A DNA stretch of 64,000 nt from RH-AL1 sp965277355 (GTDB lineage Bacteria > Pseudomonadota > Alphaproteobacteria > Rhizobiales > Beijerinckiaceae): the NCBI GenBank assembly GCA_965277355.1, contig CBDICN010000001.1, forward strand, positions 1,364,001-1,428,000, in the 5' to 3' direction. Position numbers and translations under genes: made by a program. The notes beneath the pieces are model-generated. The model was not told the DNA's origin. It saw nothing but the letters and a program-made list of their open reading frames with translations, and ran no database searches. Positions 25,329-35,251 of this stretch are shown here, one piece after another (the stretch's first letter is position 1; every line of letters begins with the position of its first letter).

Positions 25329-27008
25329 ATGACCAGCGCCGCCGCCTCGGCCACCCCGCCGTTTGACCCGCAAATCCTCGCCAACGCCAAAGCCTGGCCG
25401 TTCGAGGAAGCACGCAAGATCGTCGCGCGCGTCGAGCGGACGGGACAAGGGCAGGTGCTGTTTGAGACAGGCTACGGCCCATCCGGGCTGCCGCATATCG
25501 GGACGTTCGGCGAAGTCGCGCGGACGACGATGGTGCGCCACGCCTTCCGGGTGCTGACCGACGATGCGATCCCGACACGTCTCCTCGCCTTCTCGGACGA
25601 TATGGACGGCCTGCGAAAGGTGCCGGACAACGTCCCGAACAAGGCGCTGCTCGAGGCCAATCTCAACAAGCCGTTGACGAATGTCCCCGACCCGTTCGGC
25701 ACGCACGAGAGCTTCGGCGCGCACAACAATGCCCGGCTGCGCGGCTTCCTCGACCGATTCGGGTTCGATTACGAGTTCGCGTCCTCGACAGACTACTATA
25801 AGTCGGGCCGCTTTGATGCGGCTCTGCTGCACATGCTGCGCAATTACGAGTTGGTGATGGCGATCATGCTGCCGACGTTCCGCGAGGAGCGGGCGTCGAC
25901 CTACTCGCCGTTCCTGCCGATCCATCCGGTGAGCGGCCTGGTGCTTCAGGTCCCGCTCGACAGCCTCGATGCGGAGGCCGGCACGATCACATGGCGCGAC
26001 CCCGCGACCGGCGAGAGGTTCACGACGCCGGTGACGGGCGGCCATGCCAAGCTGCAGTGGAAGCCGGACTGGGCGATGCGCTGGTATGCGCTCCGCGTCG
26101 ACTACGAGATGGCCGGCAAGGACCTCATCGATTCCGTGAAGCTGTCGGCGCAGATCGTTCGGGCGCTCGGCGGCCTGCCGCCGGAGGGCTTCAACTACGA
26201 GCTCTTCCTCGACGAGCGCGGGCAGAAGATCTCGAAGTCCAAGGGCAACGGCCTCACCATCGAGGAGTGGCTGAGTTACGCCAGTCCCGAGAGCCTCGCG
26301 CTCTACATGTACCAACGGCCCAAGGAGGCGAAGAAGCTGCACTTCGACGTCATCCCGCGCGCGGTCGACGAATACCTCGCCTTCCTCGAAGCCGCGCCCC
26401 GGCAGGACGCCAAGGCGCTGCTCGGCAACCCGGTGTGGCACATGCACGGCGGCCGCCCGCCGGCGCCCGAGATGCTGGCGGCGGCCGGCGGCGCGCTGTC
26501 CTTCGCGATGCTGCTCAATCTCGCCACCGTCGCCAACAGCGAGGACACGGCGGTGCTGTGGGGGTTCCTGCGCCGCTACGCCCCCGATGTCTCGCCGGCG
26601 ACCCACCCGCGCCTCGACGCGCTGGTCGCCTACGCCGTCGCCTATTACCGCGACTTCGTGGCGCCCGCGAAACAATACAGGCCGCCGGACGACATCGAAC
26701 GCGAGGCGTTGCGATCCCTCTCCGATGCCCTTGCCGCGCTGCCCGAAGGCGCCTCGGGAGAGGACATCCAGAGCGCCCTCTACGACGTTGCGCGTCCGAT
26801 CGCGCGCTACCAGACCCTGTCCGCCAAGGGCGCCACGCCGGAGCGGCCGGGCGTGTCGAACGACTGGTTCGCGATGCTCTATCAGGTACTGCTCGGCGAG
26901 GAGAAAGGCCCACGGTTCGGCTCCTTCGTCGCGCTCTACGGCATCGCGGAGACGCGCGCACTGATCGACAAGGCGCTGGCGGGCGCGCTCGTGCACGAAC
27001 TCGCTTGA
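25329..27008 (+). CDS. lysS: Class I lysine--tRNA ligase
   Basis: This 559-residue enzyme charges tRNA-Lys and is the class I (archaeal-type) form, which is widespread in alphaproteobacteria. The HIGH-like motif is PHIGT (residues 55-59) in GPSGLPHIGTFGEV, and the KMSKS-like motif is KISKSKG beginning at Lys300. The C-terminal helical domain is complete. The ATG at 25329 was preferred over one 48 bases upstream, since family members begin shortly before the WPFEEAR segment. No class II LysRS is seen in this window. Confidence 0.94.
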   Translation: MTSAAASATPPFDPQILANAKAWPFEEARKIVARVERTGQGQVLFETGYGPSGLPHIGTFGEVARTTMVRHAFRVLTDDAIPTRLLAFSDDMDGLRKVPDNVPNKALLEANLNKPLTNVPDPFGTHESFGAHNNARLRGFLDRFGFDYEFASSTDYYKSGRFDAALLHMLRNYELVMAIMLPTFREERASTYSPFLPIHPVSGLVLQVPLDSLDAEAGTITWRDPATGERFTTPVTGGHAKLQWKPDWAMRWYALRVDYEMAGKDLIDSVKLSAQIVRALGGLPPEGFNYELFLDERGQKISKSKGNGLTIEEWLSYASPESLALYMYQRPKEAKKLHFDVIPRAVDEYLAFLEAAPRQDAKALLGNPVWHMHGGRPPAPEMLAAAGGALSFAMLLNLATVANSEDTAVLWGFLRRYAPDVSPATHPRLDALVAYAVAYYRDFVAPAKQYRPPDDIEREALRSLSDALAALPEGASGEDIQSALYDVARPIARYQTLSAKGATPERPGVSNDWFAMLYQVLLGEEKGPRFGSFVALYGIAETRALIDKALAGALVHELA

Positions 27009-27009
27009 G

Positions 27010-27025
27010 CCGCTCAAGGGAGCGG
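27010..27025. terminator. Weak hairpin after lysS
   Basis: CCGCTC and GAGCGG form a perfect 6-base stem around AAGG directly after the lysS stop. No T-tract follows, and the next gene starts only 27 bases later, so it may be an attenuating or stabilising hairpin rather than a terminator. Confidence 0.25.
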
Positions 27026-27051
27026 ACAAGATCGATTTCGGCGGACGCTCC

Positions 27052-27822
27052 GTGAAGATCGCGACGTTCAACGTCAACAACGTCAACAAGCGGCTGGCCA
27101 ACCTGCTCGAATGGCTGGCCGAGGCGGCTCCGGACATCGTCTGCTTGCAGGAGCTGAAAGCCGAGCAGACCGCGTTTCCGGAAACGGCCTTGCGGAAGGC
27201 CGGCTATGGCGTCGCGTGGCGCGGACAGCGCATTTGGAACGGCGTCGCGATCCTCGCCAAGGGCGCCGACCCGATCGTCACGCAAACAGAGCTGCCGGGC
27301 GACTCCGCCGATGGCCAGAGCCGCTACATCGAGGCGGCGGTCGCCGGCATCCTCGTTGCCTCGCTGTACCTGCCCAACGGCAATCCGCGTCCGGGCCCGA
27401 AATTCGACTACAAGCTCGCCTGGTTCGAGCGGCTCGTGGCGCATGCGGCGGAGCTTCACGCCGCCGATATCCAGGCGGTGCTCGCCGGCGACTTCAACGT
27501 GGTGCCGACCGACCGCGACATCTACCCGACGACATCATGGGGAGAGGACGCCCTGCTCCAGCCGGAATGCCGCGAGGCCTACGCGAGGCTCGTCGGCCAG
27601 GGCTGGTGCGACGCCATCCGCGCGCTCCATCCGGACGAACGCATCTACACGTTTTGGGACTATAAGCGCGGCCGCTGGGGCCGCGACGCGGGGCTACGCC
27701 TGGATCATCTGCTGCTGAGCCGCCACCTCGCCGATCGCCTCGTCGCGTCCGGCGTCGACAGGAATGTGCGCGGAAAAGAGGGCGCGAGCGACCACGCGCC
27801 GGCCTTCGTCGTGCTGCGTTGA
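27052..27822 (+). CDS. xth: Exodeoxyribonuclease III
   Basis: This 256-residue AP endonuclease and 3'-5' exonuclease acts in base-excision repair. Motifs of the exonuclease/endonuclease/phosphatase fold are present: FNVNN at the N terminus, CLQELKAEQ with the metal-binding glutamate, AGDFNVVPTDRDIY with catalytic Asp and Asn, and GASDHAPAFV with the catalytic Asp-His near the end. The start is GTG 27052. Confidence 0.94.
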   Translation: MKIATFNVNNVNKRLANLLEWLAEAAPDIVCLQELKAEQTAFPETALRKAGYGVAWRGQRIWNGVAILAKGADPIVTQTELPGDSADGQSRYIEAAVAGILVASLYLPNGNPRPGPKFDYKLAWFERLVAHAAELHAADIQAVLAGDFNVVPTDRDIYPTTSWGEDALLQPECREAYARLVGQGWCDAIRALHPDERIYTFWDYKRGRWGRDAGLRLDHLLLSRHLADRLVASGVDRNVRGKEGASDHAPAFVVLR

Positions 27823-27876
27823 CGCCGCGTCACGCGCGACCTCAGGCGCGGAAGGTGCGGACCTTGATGGGCCTCT

Positions 27877-28287
27877 CTAGCGCCGTCGACCGCCGCGACG
27901 ACCGCCACCCGCGCTGCCCTTCTCGCCGGGATGTTCGTCGACGAAGGCGGCCGGGAGCCAGTAGCAGGAGAGATCGCCGGTGAGCCGCACGCACATGAGC
28001 GGAGCACGCCGCTCGTCGATGTCGACCTGGATGCCTTTGGCGAGATCGATGCAGGAGCCCGACGCCACGAGCGGGCGCGAAACGGCGGCGGCGCCGACCT
28101 TGTCCCGCTTGGCCTGCAGCGCAACGACCGTCTGCGCATCGGCAGCGGTCCTGCAAGCGACCGCGTCGACCCGCACCACATCCGCCCGCGCGTCCGACGG
28201 GACGACGAGGGCGCCGAGGGCGAGGCCGACGCCAAGTGTTCTTGCATGGCGCTTCATCTGCCAGCGCGCGCTACTTCCGTGCCTCAT
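27877..28287 (-). CDS. Secreted hypothetical protein with Gly/Arg-rich tail
   Basis: This 136-residue protein has a signal peptide with a long basic n-region (ending near ADARA) and a mature part with three cysteines (ACRTAAD, GSCIDL, MCVRL) plus a fourth in LSCYWLP. It ends in a GGGRRGGRRR tail. The mature domain is probably disulfide-bonded in the periplasm. No function is recognised. ATG 28287 has AGAGGA upstream; an internal ATG at 28257 would also keep the signal peptide. Confidence 0.65.
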   Translation of the reverse strand: MRHGSSARWQMKRHARTLGVGLALGALVVPSDARADVVRVDAVACRTAADAQTVVALQAKRDKVGAAAVSRPLVASGSCIDLAKGIQVDIDERRAPLMCVRLTGDLSCYWLPAAFVDEHPGEKGSAGGGRRGGRRR

Positions 28288-28439
28288 TGATCGTCCTCTT
28301 GCCTCCATCGGTCGGGTCATCGCCGCCTCGGCGCCATCAATGCGGCTTGCATTGAGGTGGTGCACGTCACGAAAGCTTGTAGGAAGCTCTACGGCCCTGA
28401 GGGGACGGGCTGAGATCGCTCGGCGACGCGAGGAGGAGC

Positions 28440-29378
28440 ATGGCGCACAGCTGGACTTCGGCGGATAGTCCCGATCAGGCCGGACGGCTCTGCATCGTGA
28501 CGGGCGCCAGCAGCGGGATCGGCGCCGCGGCGGCCGAGGCGCTCGCCGGACGTGGCGCGACGGTGATCCTCGCCGTTCGCGACCCCGGCCGTGGCGCGGC
28601 GACGCGGGACCGAATCCTCGCCCGCTACCCGGGCGCGAGCGTCGTCATCGCCCTCGTCGACATGGCCGAGCTTGCCAGCATCGCGGCCTTCGCGGACGCG
28701 ATCATGGCCGACCACCCGCGCATCGATTGCCTCGTCAACAACGCGGGACTCGGCTTCCAGCCGACGCGTGCGACCACGGTCGACGGGTTCGAGCGCCAGT
28801 TCGCCACCAATCACCTCGGGCCGTTCGCTCTCACCGGCCGCCTTTTGCCGGCTCTGCTGCGCGCCCCGGCTCCCAGGGTCGTAGCCGTCGCAAGCCTCGC
28901 GCACCGACGAGGGCGCCTGCGTCTCGACGACCCGCAGAGCGAAACGAGCTACAGCCCCGGCGATGCCTACAGCCAGTCGAAGCTCGCCGACCTGATGTTC
29001 GCCCTCGAACTCGACCGTCGCGCCCGCGCGAAGGGCCTGCCGCTCGAGAGCGTCGCGGCGCATCCGGGTCTGTCGACAACCGGCTTCCTCGCGGCGAGCG
29101 GAATGCCGCGCTGGAAGACCGCGTTCGCCAACGCGGCGTTTCGGGTCCTCGGCCAGGACGAGCACGCCGGCGCCCTCCCCATTCTCTACGCGGCGACCAT
29201 GCCCGATGTCGAAGGCGGCCAGTACTGGGGACCACGAGGCCTGCGCGAGATGCGCGGCGCGCCGGCCCTCGCCAGGATTTGGCCGCAGGCGCGCGACGAA
29301 GCCGCGGCCTCCCGCCTGTGGGAGTTGTCGGAGCGGCTGACCGGCGTGTGGTACGGCGCGCTCGACCAGGCGCGTTAG
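28440..29378 (+). CDS. SDR family NAD(P)-dependent oxidoreductase
   Basis: This 312-residue classical-type short-chain dehydrogenase has the cofactor loop TGASSGIG (residues 21-28), NNAG in CLVNNAGLGF and the active-site YSQSK. An arginine in VRDPGRG after beta-strand 2 suggests NADPH preference. It resembles the retinol-dehydrogenase/WW-domain-oxidoreductase-like branch, whose bacterial substrates are mostly unknown. ATG 28440 follows AGGAGGAGC, a strong ribosome site. It converges on the hybrid kinase gene. Confidence 0.9.
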   Translation: MAHSWTSADSPDQAGRLCIVTGASSGIGAAAAEALAGRGATVILAVRDPGRGAATRDRILARYPGASVVIALVDMAELASIAAFADAIMADHPRIDCLVNNAGLGFQPTRATTVDGFERQFATNHLGPFALTGRLLPALLRAPAPRVVAVASLAHRRGRLRLDDPQSETSYSPGDAYSQSKLADLMFALELDRRARAKGLPLESVAAHPGLSTTGFLAASGMPRWKTAFANAAFRVLGQDEHAGALPILYAATMPDVEGGQYWGPRGLREMRGAPALARIWPQARDEAAASRLWELSERLTGVWYGALDQAR

Positions 29379-29382
29379 CGCT

Positions 29383-31593
29383 TCAGGCGGCGGCGAGTAT
29401 CGCGGCGAACGGCCCCTCGCGACGCGCGAGCACCTCGGCCTCGGCGATCGCCGAGGCGGCTCGTTCGATCAGCACCTGTGTCAGGTCGCGGAGATCGGCA
29501 TCGGCGGCATGCGAAACCGCCTGGCAAGCCTCGGCGAGTTCCATGAAGCCGAGCATGCCGCAAGCCGCGACGCTCGCGTGTGCCTGGCTGCGCAGGCCCG
29601 CGGCGTCCTGGTGCGAGGCCGTGTCGGGGTCAAAACGCGCCGACAGCGATGCGGCAAGCTTGGCCAGCAGGCCCTTCACCTTGGTGTCGCCGATGAGGGC
29701 GGCGAGCCTGGCGAGCACGTCCCTGCGCGACGCCGCGATTTCCGGCGGCGCGCATCGGGCGCCGGCCGACGTGACCCGCTCGAGCATCGCGAAGATCTGT
29801 ACGCCGGAGAACGGCTTGTGGATGACGTCGTTCATGCCCGCACCGAGCGCGGCGGCGGTCTGCTCCGGCAGCACGTTGGCCGTCATCGCGACGATCGGTA
29901 CGTGACGACATTGATGCGGCAAGGCTCGGATCATCTTCGTCGCGGTCAGGCCGTCGAGATGCGGCATCTGGATGTCCATGAGAACCACGTCATAGTCCAT
30001 GTCTTGCACGGCCATGATCGCTTCGGTTCCGTTGCAAACGATATCGACGGTGTGTCCGTTGGCCTCGAGAATGTGGCGAACGAGGTCCTGATTGATCGCG
30101 ACATCCTCAACGAGCAGGATCTGACGTGGCCCGATCCCAACCCTTGGGCGGTCGCAGCCTCTCTGCTCGACGATCCGACCCCTCGGCAGCGGCAACACGA
30201 ACCAGAAGGTCGAGCCAACACCCTTCTCGCTATCGACCGCGATCTGGCCGTTCATCAGCTCGACGAGACGCCGGCAGATCGCGAGACCGAGACCGGTGCC
30301 GCCATAGGTCCGGCGGATGCTGCCATCGACCTGGGCGAAGCGCTGGAAGAGGCGCGGCAGGTCCTCGTGCCCGATCCCGATCCCCGTGTCCGTGACCGAG
30401 AACTTGATCCGGTCGCCCGCGCCCGACGAACGATCGCAACGGATGTCGAGCAGGACGGACCCTTCGTGCGTGAACTTGATTGCGTTGTTGAGCAGGTTGA
30501 GGAGGATCTGGCGCAGCCGCGCCTGGTCGCCGAGCACCTCCTGGGGCAGCCGATCCACAAGGTTGACATGCAACGACAGTTGCTTGGCGACCGCGCTCTC
30601 CCGTACCAGCGAGAGGCACTCGTCGATGAGGTTGGGGAGCGAGAAGGGCGCCGGCTTCAGCTCGATGACGCCGGCTTCGACCTCGGAAAAGTCGAGAATA
30701 TCGTTGACGACCGTGAGCAGCGCATTGCCGCCGGCCTGGATGCGCTCGCTGTAGAGCCGCGCGCGCGGATCGAGGCCGGGCTTGCCCAGCAGCAGCCCGG
30801 CGAAGCCGATGACCGAGTTGAGCGGGGTCCTGATCTCGTGGCTCATGCAGGCGAGGAACTCGGTCTTGGCCCGGTTCGCGTCCTCGGCCGCCGCCTCGGC
30901 CCGCAGCGCGTTCGACGTTGCCTGGCGCAACTCCTCCGCCTCGCGATGGCGCGCCGTGACGTTCCGGATGGTGACGATGGTCTCGATCTCGCCCGAGGCT
31001 TGCTCGATCCGGCAGAGGGTCGCCTCTGCCCAAACGTAATGACCGAGGCGGTGGCGGAGCCTGCAGGTCATCGAGGCGCGCGGCTGCTCCTGGGACAGCG
31101 CGACGAGAAGAGCCCGCGCGGCACGGTAGTCGGCACGGTGCAGGCAGGAGCGCAGCGAACGCGCGCCGAGCTCCTCCGCGCCGAAGCCGAGGAACGACGG
31201 ATCCGCATGTGAGAACACGCCGCTCGTGGCATCGACGCCGATATGGAAGATGAGGTCGGTGCTGGCCTCCGCCATCGTGCGATAGCGCAGCTCGCTCGCC
31301 CCGAGCGCCGCCTGCGCCTGCCGCGACGGCCGGAGCAAAACGCTCCTCCAGCATCGGTGGAGAACGATCGTCAGGAGGATGATTGCGAAGGGGGCGCCGA
31401 GCCAGCAAGCGGTCGCCTGGTCGAGCGCATCCCGACCCGTGGCGGCGAGCACCGCGCGCTCGTTCAAGGCGCGCGCGATCTCAAGCATCGTGAACGGCGC
31501 CACGATGGCCATGAGAAGGATCGCGGAGAGACTGTCCCGCGTGCGGGCAGCCGCCGCGGTCTCGTGCGAGCTACCGCGATAAAGCTTGGCCAT
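29383..31593 (-). CDS. Hybrid sensor histidine kinase with PAS, REC and Hpt domains
   Basis: This 736-residue membrane sensor has two N-terminal hydrophobic segments (about 20-45 and 65-85), then PAS (about 100-215), HisKA with His252 in MSHEIRTPLN, HATPase (about 355-475, DQARLRQILLNLLNNAIKF), a receiver with Asp540 in LMDIQMPHLDG, and a C-terminal Hpt domain with His672 in QAHASVAACG. It thus holds a complete internal phosphorelay. It is divergent from the cellulose operon, which ends with a response regulator gene, so it is a candidate controller of cellulose production; this link is inferred only from position. Confidence 0.9.
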   Translation of the reverse strand: MAKLYRGSSHETAAAARTRDSLSAILLMAIVAPFTMLEIARALNERAVLAATGRDALDQATACWLGAPFAIILLTIVLHRCWRSVLLRPSRQAQAALGASELRYRTMAEASTDLIFHIGVDATSGVFSHADPSFLGFGAEELGARSLRSCLHRADYRAARALLVALSQEQPRASMTCRLRHRLGHYVWAEATLCRIEQASGEIETIVTIRNVTARHREAEELRQATSNALRAEAAAEDANRAKTEFLACMSHEIRTPLNSVIGFAGLLLGKPGLDPRARLYSERIQAGGNALLTVVNDILDFSEVEAGVIELKPAPFSLPNLIDECLSLVRESAVAKQLSLHVNLVDRLPQEVLGDQARLRQILLNLLNNAIKFTHEGSVLLDIRCDRSSGAGDRIKFSVTDTGIGIGHEDLPRLFQRFAQVDGSIRRTYGGTGLGLAICRRLVELMNGQIAVDSEKGVGSTFWFVLPLPRGRIVEQRGCDRPRVGIGPRQILLVEDVAINQDLVRHILEANGHTVDIVCNGTEAIMAVQDMDYDVVLMDIQMPHLDGLTATKMIRALPHQCRHVPIVAMTANVLPEQTAAALGAGMNDVIHKPFSGVQIFAMLERVTSAGARCAPPEIAASRRDVLARLAALIGDTKVKGLLAKLAASLSARFDPDTASHQDAAGLRSQAHASVAACGMLGFMELAEACQAVSHAADADLRDLTQVLIERAASAIAEAEVLARREGPFAAILAAA

Positions 31594-31937
31594 CGGTCGT
31601 CTACCCGGACTTCATGACTTGTTCACTGCGACGACGATCGCTCCGCCTCGAGAGACGTTGACGGTGAAGCGTGGCGTGTCTGCCGAAAAGTAGCGTCCGC
31701 GATCCGCGTTAAGGTTTTGCCATCGACACGCTCGATGGGACGCGGCGGAGAAGCCGATCGGAGAGAAATCCGCTTCCATCGATGATCCGGCATATCCGCG
31801 ACGACCTTTTCCGGCGGGCGATGGCGATCCGGCGTGTATCAATTGTGGACGATCCATCCCTCCACCTCGCAGTCTTTCTTTACGAAGCCTGACCATGGTC
31901 CGTTGAGTTGTTGCGTTCGCGTTTGTGAGTAAGGCTT
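31594..31937. other. 344-base divergent intergenic region between the kinase gene and bcsS
   Basis: No supported gene lies here; the open frame 31612-31896 on the minus strand has no ribosome site or recognisable product. It must hold the promoters of both the hybrid kinase and the cellulose operon. I could not identify convincing -35/-10 pairs. An AT-richer stretch is seen around 31835-31850 and 31890-31937, ahead of bcsS. Confidence 0.4.
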
Positions 31938-32690
31938 ATGTGGGCTCGCGTCCTTATTCCTGCGCTTGCCATCCCCGTGTCCGTCATGGCGGCGTGGCCG
32001 GCCTATGCGGCGGACTGGTACACCGGTGCCAAGCCGCAGCACCAGACCGACGACTGGATCGTCTCCGTCGACACGTCGGCCGACATCACCACCCAGAAGA
32101 GCTATTTCGGCGACGTCCTGGTGACCGGTGCGCCGGTGGGAGCGCTCGACGAGACCGGCGTCCGCCTGCGCCTCGACGGGATGACGGGACGCTACAGCTA
32201 TGTAAGTTCCGTTTCAAATCAAACCGTTAACGGCACGCAGGAGAGCGGCGCCGCGCTCGTAGGCTACGAGTGGGTGTCGCCCGCAACATCCTTCGCCGCC
32301 TACATCGGCGCCGACGTTCGCAACAACTCGCTGTCCATCGCCGACCCCTCGAACTCCGTCGTCGGAACCAATTTCGGTGCCAAGGCTCAGCTCGAGCTCT
32401 ACACCAAGCCGACGCTGCGCACGATGGTCGCTTTCAACGCCTCCTACGCGACGAACAAGACCGCTTATTTCGCGAGGCTGCGCGGCGGCTACATCATCGG
32501 GCTCGACCTCTATGTCGGACCCGAGTTCGTTGTGCTCGGTGACTCCTTCTTCAACCAGGAGCGGTTCGGCGCGCATCTGACCGGGCTGCGCGCCGGTCCC
32601 GCGAGCTTCTCCTTCGCCGCCGGCTACCTCTACGATCGCGTCCGCAAGAACGGCGGCTACGCGAACGTGGACGCCCGGCTCGGCTTCTAG
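31938..32690 (+). CDS. bcsS: Cellulose biosynthesis protein BcsS
   Basis: This 250-residue protein has a signal peptide (about residues 1-24, AYA-AD) and alternating beta-strand sequence to a terminal aromatic (DARLGF), as in small outer-membrane barrels. It matches BcsS (PF17036), known from Rhizobiales cellulose operons and of unknown mechanism. Possibly it forms or assists the outer-membrane exit, since no BcsC is present. It opens the cellulose operon, 11 bases before bcsA. Confidence 0.85.
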   Translation: MWARVLIPALAIPVSVMAAWPAYAADWYTGAKPQHQTDDWIVSVDTSADITTQKSYFGDVLVTGAPVGALDETGVRLRLDGMTGRYSYVSSVSNQTVNGTQESGAALVGYEWVSPATSFAAYIGADVRNNSLSIADPSNSVVGTNFGAKAQLELYTKPTLRTMVAFNASYATNKTAYFARLRGGYIIGLDLYVGPEFVVLGDSFFNQERFGAHLTGLRAGPASFSFAAGYLYDRVRKNGGYANVDARLGF

Positions 32691-32701
32691 GGAGAACGCG
32701 G

Positions 32702-35251
32702 TTGAAGACCGTTCGCCTGCTGGCCTGGTCGCTCTGCGCCGCCTTCACCCTCGCACTGCTCACTCAACCCGTCAGCGTCGGGACGCAGCTCGCCCTCGCC
32801 ACGACGGTGATCGCGATCATGATCGCCATTTGGCGTTTCGGCAGGGGTTCGCTGTCGCGCTGGAGCTTCCTCGCGCTCGGCAGTCTCGTGGTGATGCGCT
32901 ACATTTTCTGGCGCGCGACCTACACGCTGCCGCCGATCGACCAGCCGATCAACTTTGCCCTCGGCGTGGTGCTGGTGCTGGCGGAGCTCTACTGCGTGCT
33001 GATTCTCATCATCAGCCTCATCATCAACGCGGATCCCCTGGACCGCAAATCCCTCCCACCTGACGACGACGAGCAGCTGCCCACGGTCGACGTCTTCATC
33101 CCCTCCTACAACGAGGACGAGTACATCCTGGCGACGACGATCGCGGCCGCGAAGTCGATGGACTACCCGGCCGACAAGCTGACGGTGTGGCTGCTCGACG
33201 ACGGCGGCACGGAGCAGAAGGTCAACGACAAGAATCCGGACAAGGCGGCCTCCGCGATGGCGCGGCGCCTGTCGCTGCAGAAGCTTTGCGGCGAGATGGG
33301 GGCGCGCTATCTGACGCGAACGAAGAACGAGCACGCCAAGGCCGGCAACATGAACAACGGTCTCGAGCATGCCACGGGCGAGATCGTGGTGGTGTTCGAC
33401 GCCGACCACGCGCCGTTCCGCTCGTTCCTGCGCGAAACGGTCGGGCATTTCGCCAAGGACCCGAAGCTTTTCCTTGTGCAGACGCCGCACGTCTTCCTCA
33501 ATCCCGATCCGATCGAGCGCAATCTGCGGACGTGGCAGATGATGCCGTCCGAGAACGAGATGTTCTATTCGGTCACGCAGCGCGGCCTCGACAAGTGGGA
33601 CGGCTCCTTCTTCTGCGGGTCGGCCGCGCTGCTGCGCCGCAAGGCGCTCGACGTCGCCGGCGGCTTCTCCGGCATCACCATCACAGAGGACTGCGAGACC
33701 GCCTTCGAGCTTCACGCCAAGGGCTGGCACTCGGCCTACGTCGACAAGCCGCTGATCGCCGGCCTCCAGCCGGAGACCTTCGAGAGCTTCATCGGCCAGC
33801 GCTCGCGCTGGTGCCAGGGCATGTTCCAGATCCTTCTCCTGAAGAACCCGCTCTTCAAAAAGGGTTTGAAGCCAATCCAGAAGCTCGCCTACCTCTCTTC
33901 GATGACCTTCTGGTTCTTCCCACTGCCGCGAATGGTTTTCACCGTCGCGCCGCTGCTGCACGTCTTCTTCGACGTTAAGATCTTCGTCTCCTCGATGGAC
34001 GAGGCTCTGGCCTATACCGCGACCTACATGGTCGTGAACCTGATGCTCCAAAACTATCTCTACGGCCGCGTGCGCTGGCCGTTCATGAGCGAGCTCTACG
34101 AATACGTGCAGGGCGTCTACCTTGCCAAGGCCATCGTTTCCGTGGTGATCAAGCCGCGCAAGCCGAGCTTCAACGTCACGGCGAAGGGGATCTCGCTCGA
34201 CCAGGATCACCTTTCCGGACTCGCCTGGCCGTTCTTCGCGATCTTCGGCCTGCTGCTGTTCGGCGCGGTGACGGCGTTCTACCGCTACGCGGTCGAGCCG
34301 GGCGCCGAGCTGATGCTGATCGTCGGCCTGTGGACGAGCTTCAACCTGGTGATCGCCGGCGTTGCTCTCGGTGTCGTCGCCGAGCGGCGCGAGCCGGACC
34401 GGTTCCCGCGGCTGCCGATCGACAGAAGCGGCCTTCTGAGCGTCGGGGCGTTCACCGCGCCGGTGTCGATCCGTTCGGTCTCGGCCGGCGGCTGCTCCGT
34501 GCGCTTTGACGCCGACGCGACCGCGCCGCCGATGCTCGAGGGCGACGCGCGCTGCGCGCTGACGGTGCTGCCGTGCGACGGCGGCGGCGCCCATGCGCCG
34601 CTCGCCATGGATCTCGTCCACGCGACGCCGGGCGAGGATGGCACGACCTTCGGCTTCAGCTTCGTTGAGATGAACGCGGCCGCCTACATGGCGCTCGCCG
34701 ACCTCATGTATGGCGATCCGGGCGCGATCGGCCGCTTCCTGAAGAAGCGCCGAGCCCACAAGAACCTGATCGCCGGCAGCTGGCAGTTCCTGCGCTGGGG
34801 CGTCGTCGAGCCGACGCGCGCATTTACGTATCTTGCGCGTGCGACCCGGCCGGCCGTCACGGCGTGGATCGCGGCGCGCAAGGGCGCCGTCGCGACGACG
34901 CTCGCCGTCGAGACCGCCGTGAAGGCGCGCCTCGTCCCTCGGCAGGCCGAGGTGCTCGTCGCGCCGACCTCCGCGGCGGCCTCGGCGATGCCTCCGCTCG
35001 AGGCTCTGCCCGTCGCCAACCAGCCGGTGCTGTCGCTGGTCAAGATGGAGACCGCACTGCAGCCGGCGGAGGCGACGATCGCCGTCGACTTCGACGCGCT
35101 GGCGGCGAGCATCGAGGAGGTCAGCGGCGGCGATCTGGTCGAGCGGCCGGCCGACTGGATGAAGGCTTTGCTGACGCTCGCGGCGAATGAAATGCAGCAG
35201 GCGCCCGCGCCGCGGGAGTGCGACGATGTCCCGTCGACCGTCGCGGCTTAG
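32702..35251 (+). CDS. bcsA: Cellulose synthase catalytic subunit
   Basis: This 849-residue inner-membrane GT2 enzyme polymerises UDP-glucose into beta-1,4-glucan and secretes it. The motifs are complete: DDG (Asp166, Asp167), DAD (Asp233-Asp235), TED (328-330, catalytic base) and QxxRW (Gln366-Trp370). Membrane helices flank the GT domain. A PilZ domain follows with RREPDR (Arg563, Arg567), but the usual DxSxxG reads SVSAGG (592-597), lacking the first aspartate, so c-di-GMP binding is uncertain. The extra C-terminal ~200 residues have no clear domain. The start is TTG 32702 after AGGGAGAA. Confidence 0.95.
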   Translation: MKTVRLLAWSLCAAFTLALLTQPVSVGTQLALATTVIAIMIAIWRFGRGSLSRWSFLALGSLVVMRYIFWRATYTLPPIDQPINFALGVVLVLAELYCVLILIISLIINADPLDRKSLPPDDDEQLPTVDVFIPSYNEDEYILATTIAAAKSMDYPADKLTVWLLDDGGTEQKVNDKNPDKAASAMARRLSLQKLCGEMGARYLTRTKNEHAKAGNMNNGLEHATGEIVVVFDADHAPFRSFLRETVGHFAKDPKLFLVQTPHVFLNPDPIERNLRTWQMMPSENEMFYSVTQRGLDKWDGSFFCGSAALLRRKALDVAGGFSGITITEDCETAFELHAKGWHSAYVDKPLIAGLQPETFESFIGQRSRWCQGMFQILLLKNPLFKKGLKPIQKLAYLSSMTFWFFPLPRMVFTVAPLLHVFFDVKIFVSSMDEALAYTATYMVVNLMLQNYLYGRVRWPFMSELYEYVQGVYLAKAIVSVVIKPRKPSFNVTAKGISLDQDHLSGLAWPFFAIFGLLLFGAVTAFYRYAVEPGAELMLIVGLWTSFNLVIAGVALGVVAERREPDRFPRLPIDRSGLLSVGAFTAPVSIRSVSAGGCSVRFDADATAPPMLEGDARCALTVLPCDGGGAHAPLAMDLVHATPGEDGTTFGFSFVEMNAAAYMALADLMYGDPGAIGRFLKKRRAHKNLIAGSWQFLRWGVVEPTRAFTYLARATRPAVTAWIAARKGAVATTLAVETAVKARLVPRQAEVLVAPTSAAASAMPPLEALPVANQPVLSLVKMETALQPAEATIAVDFDALAASIEEVSGGDLVERPADWMKALLTLAANEMQQAPAPRECDDVPSTVAA

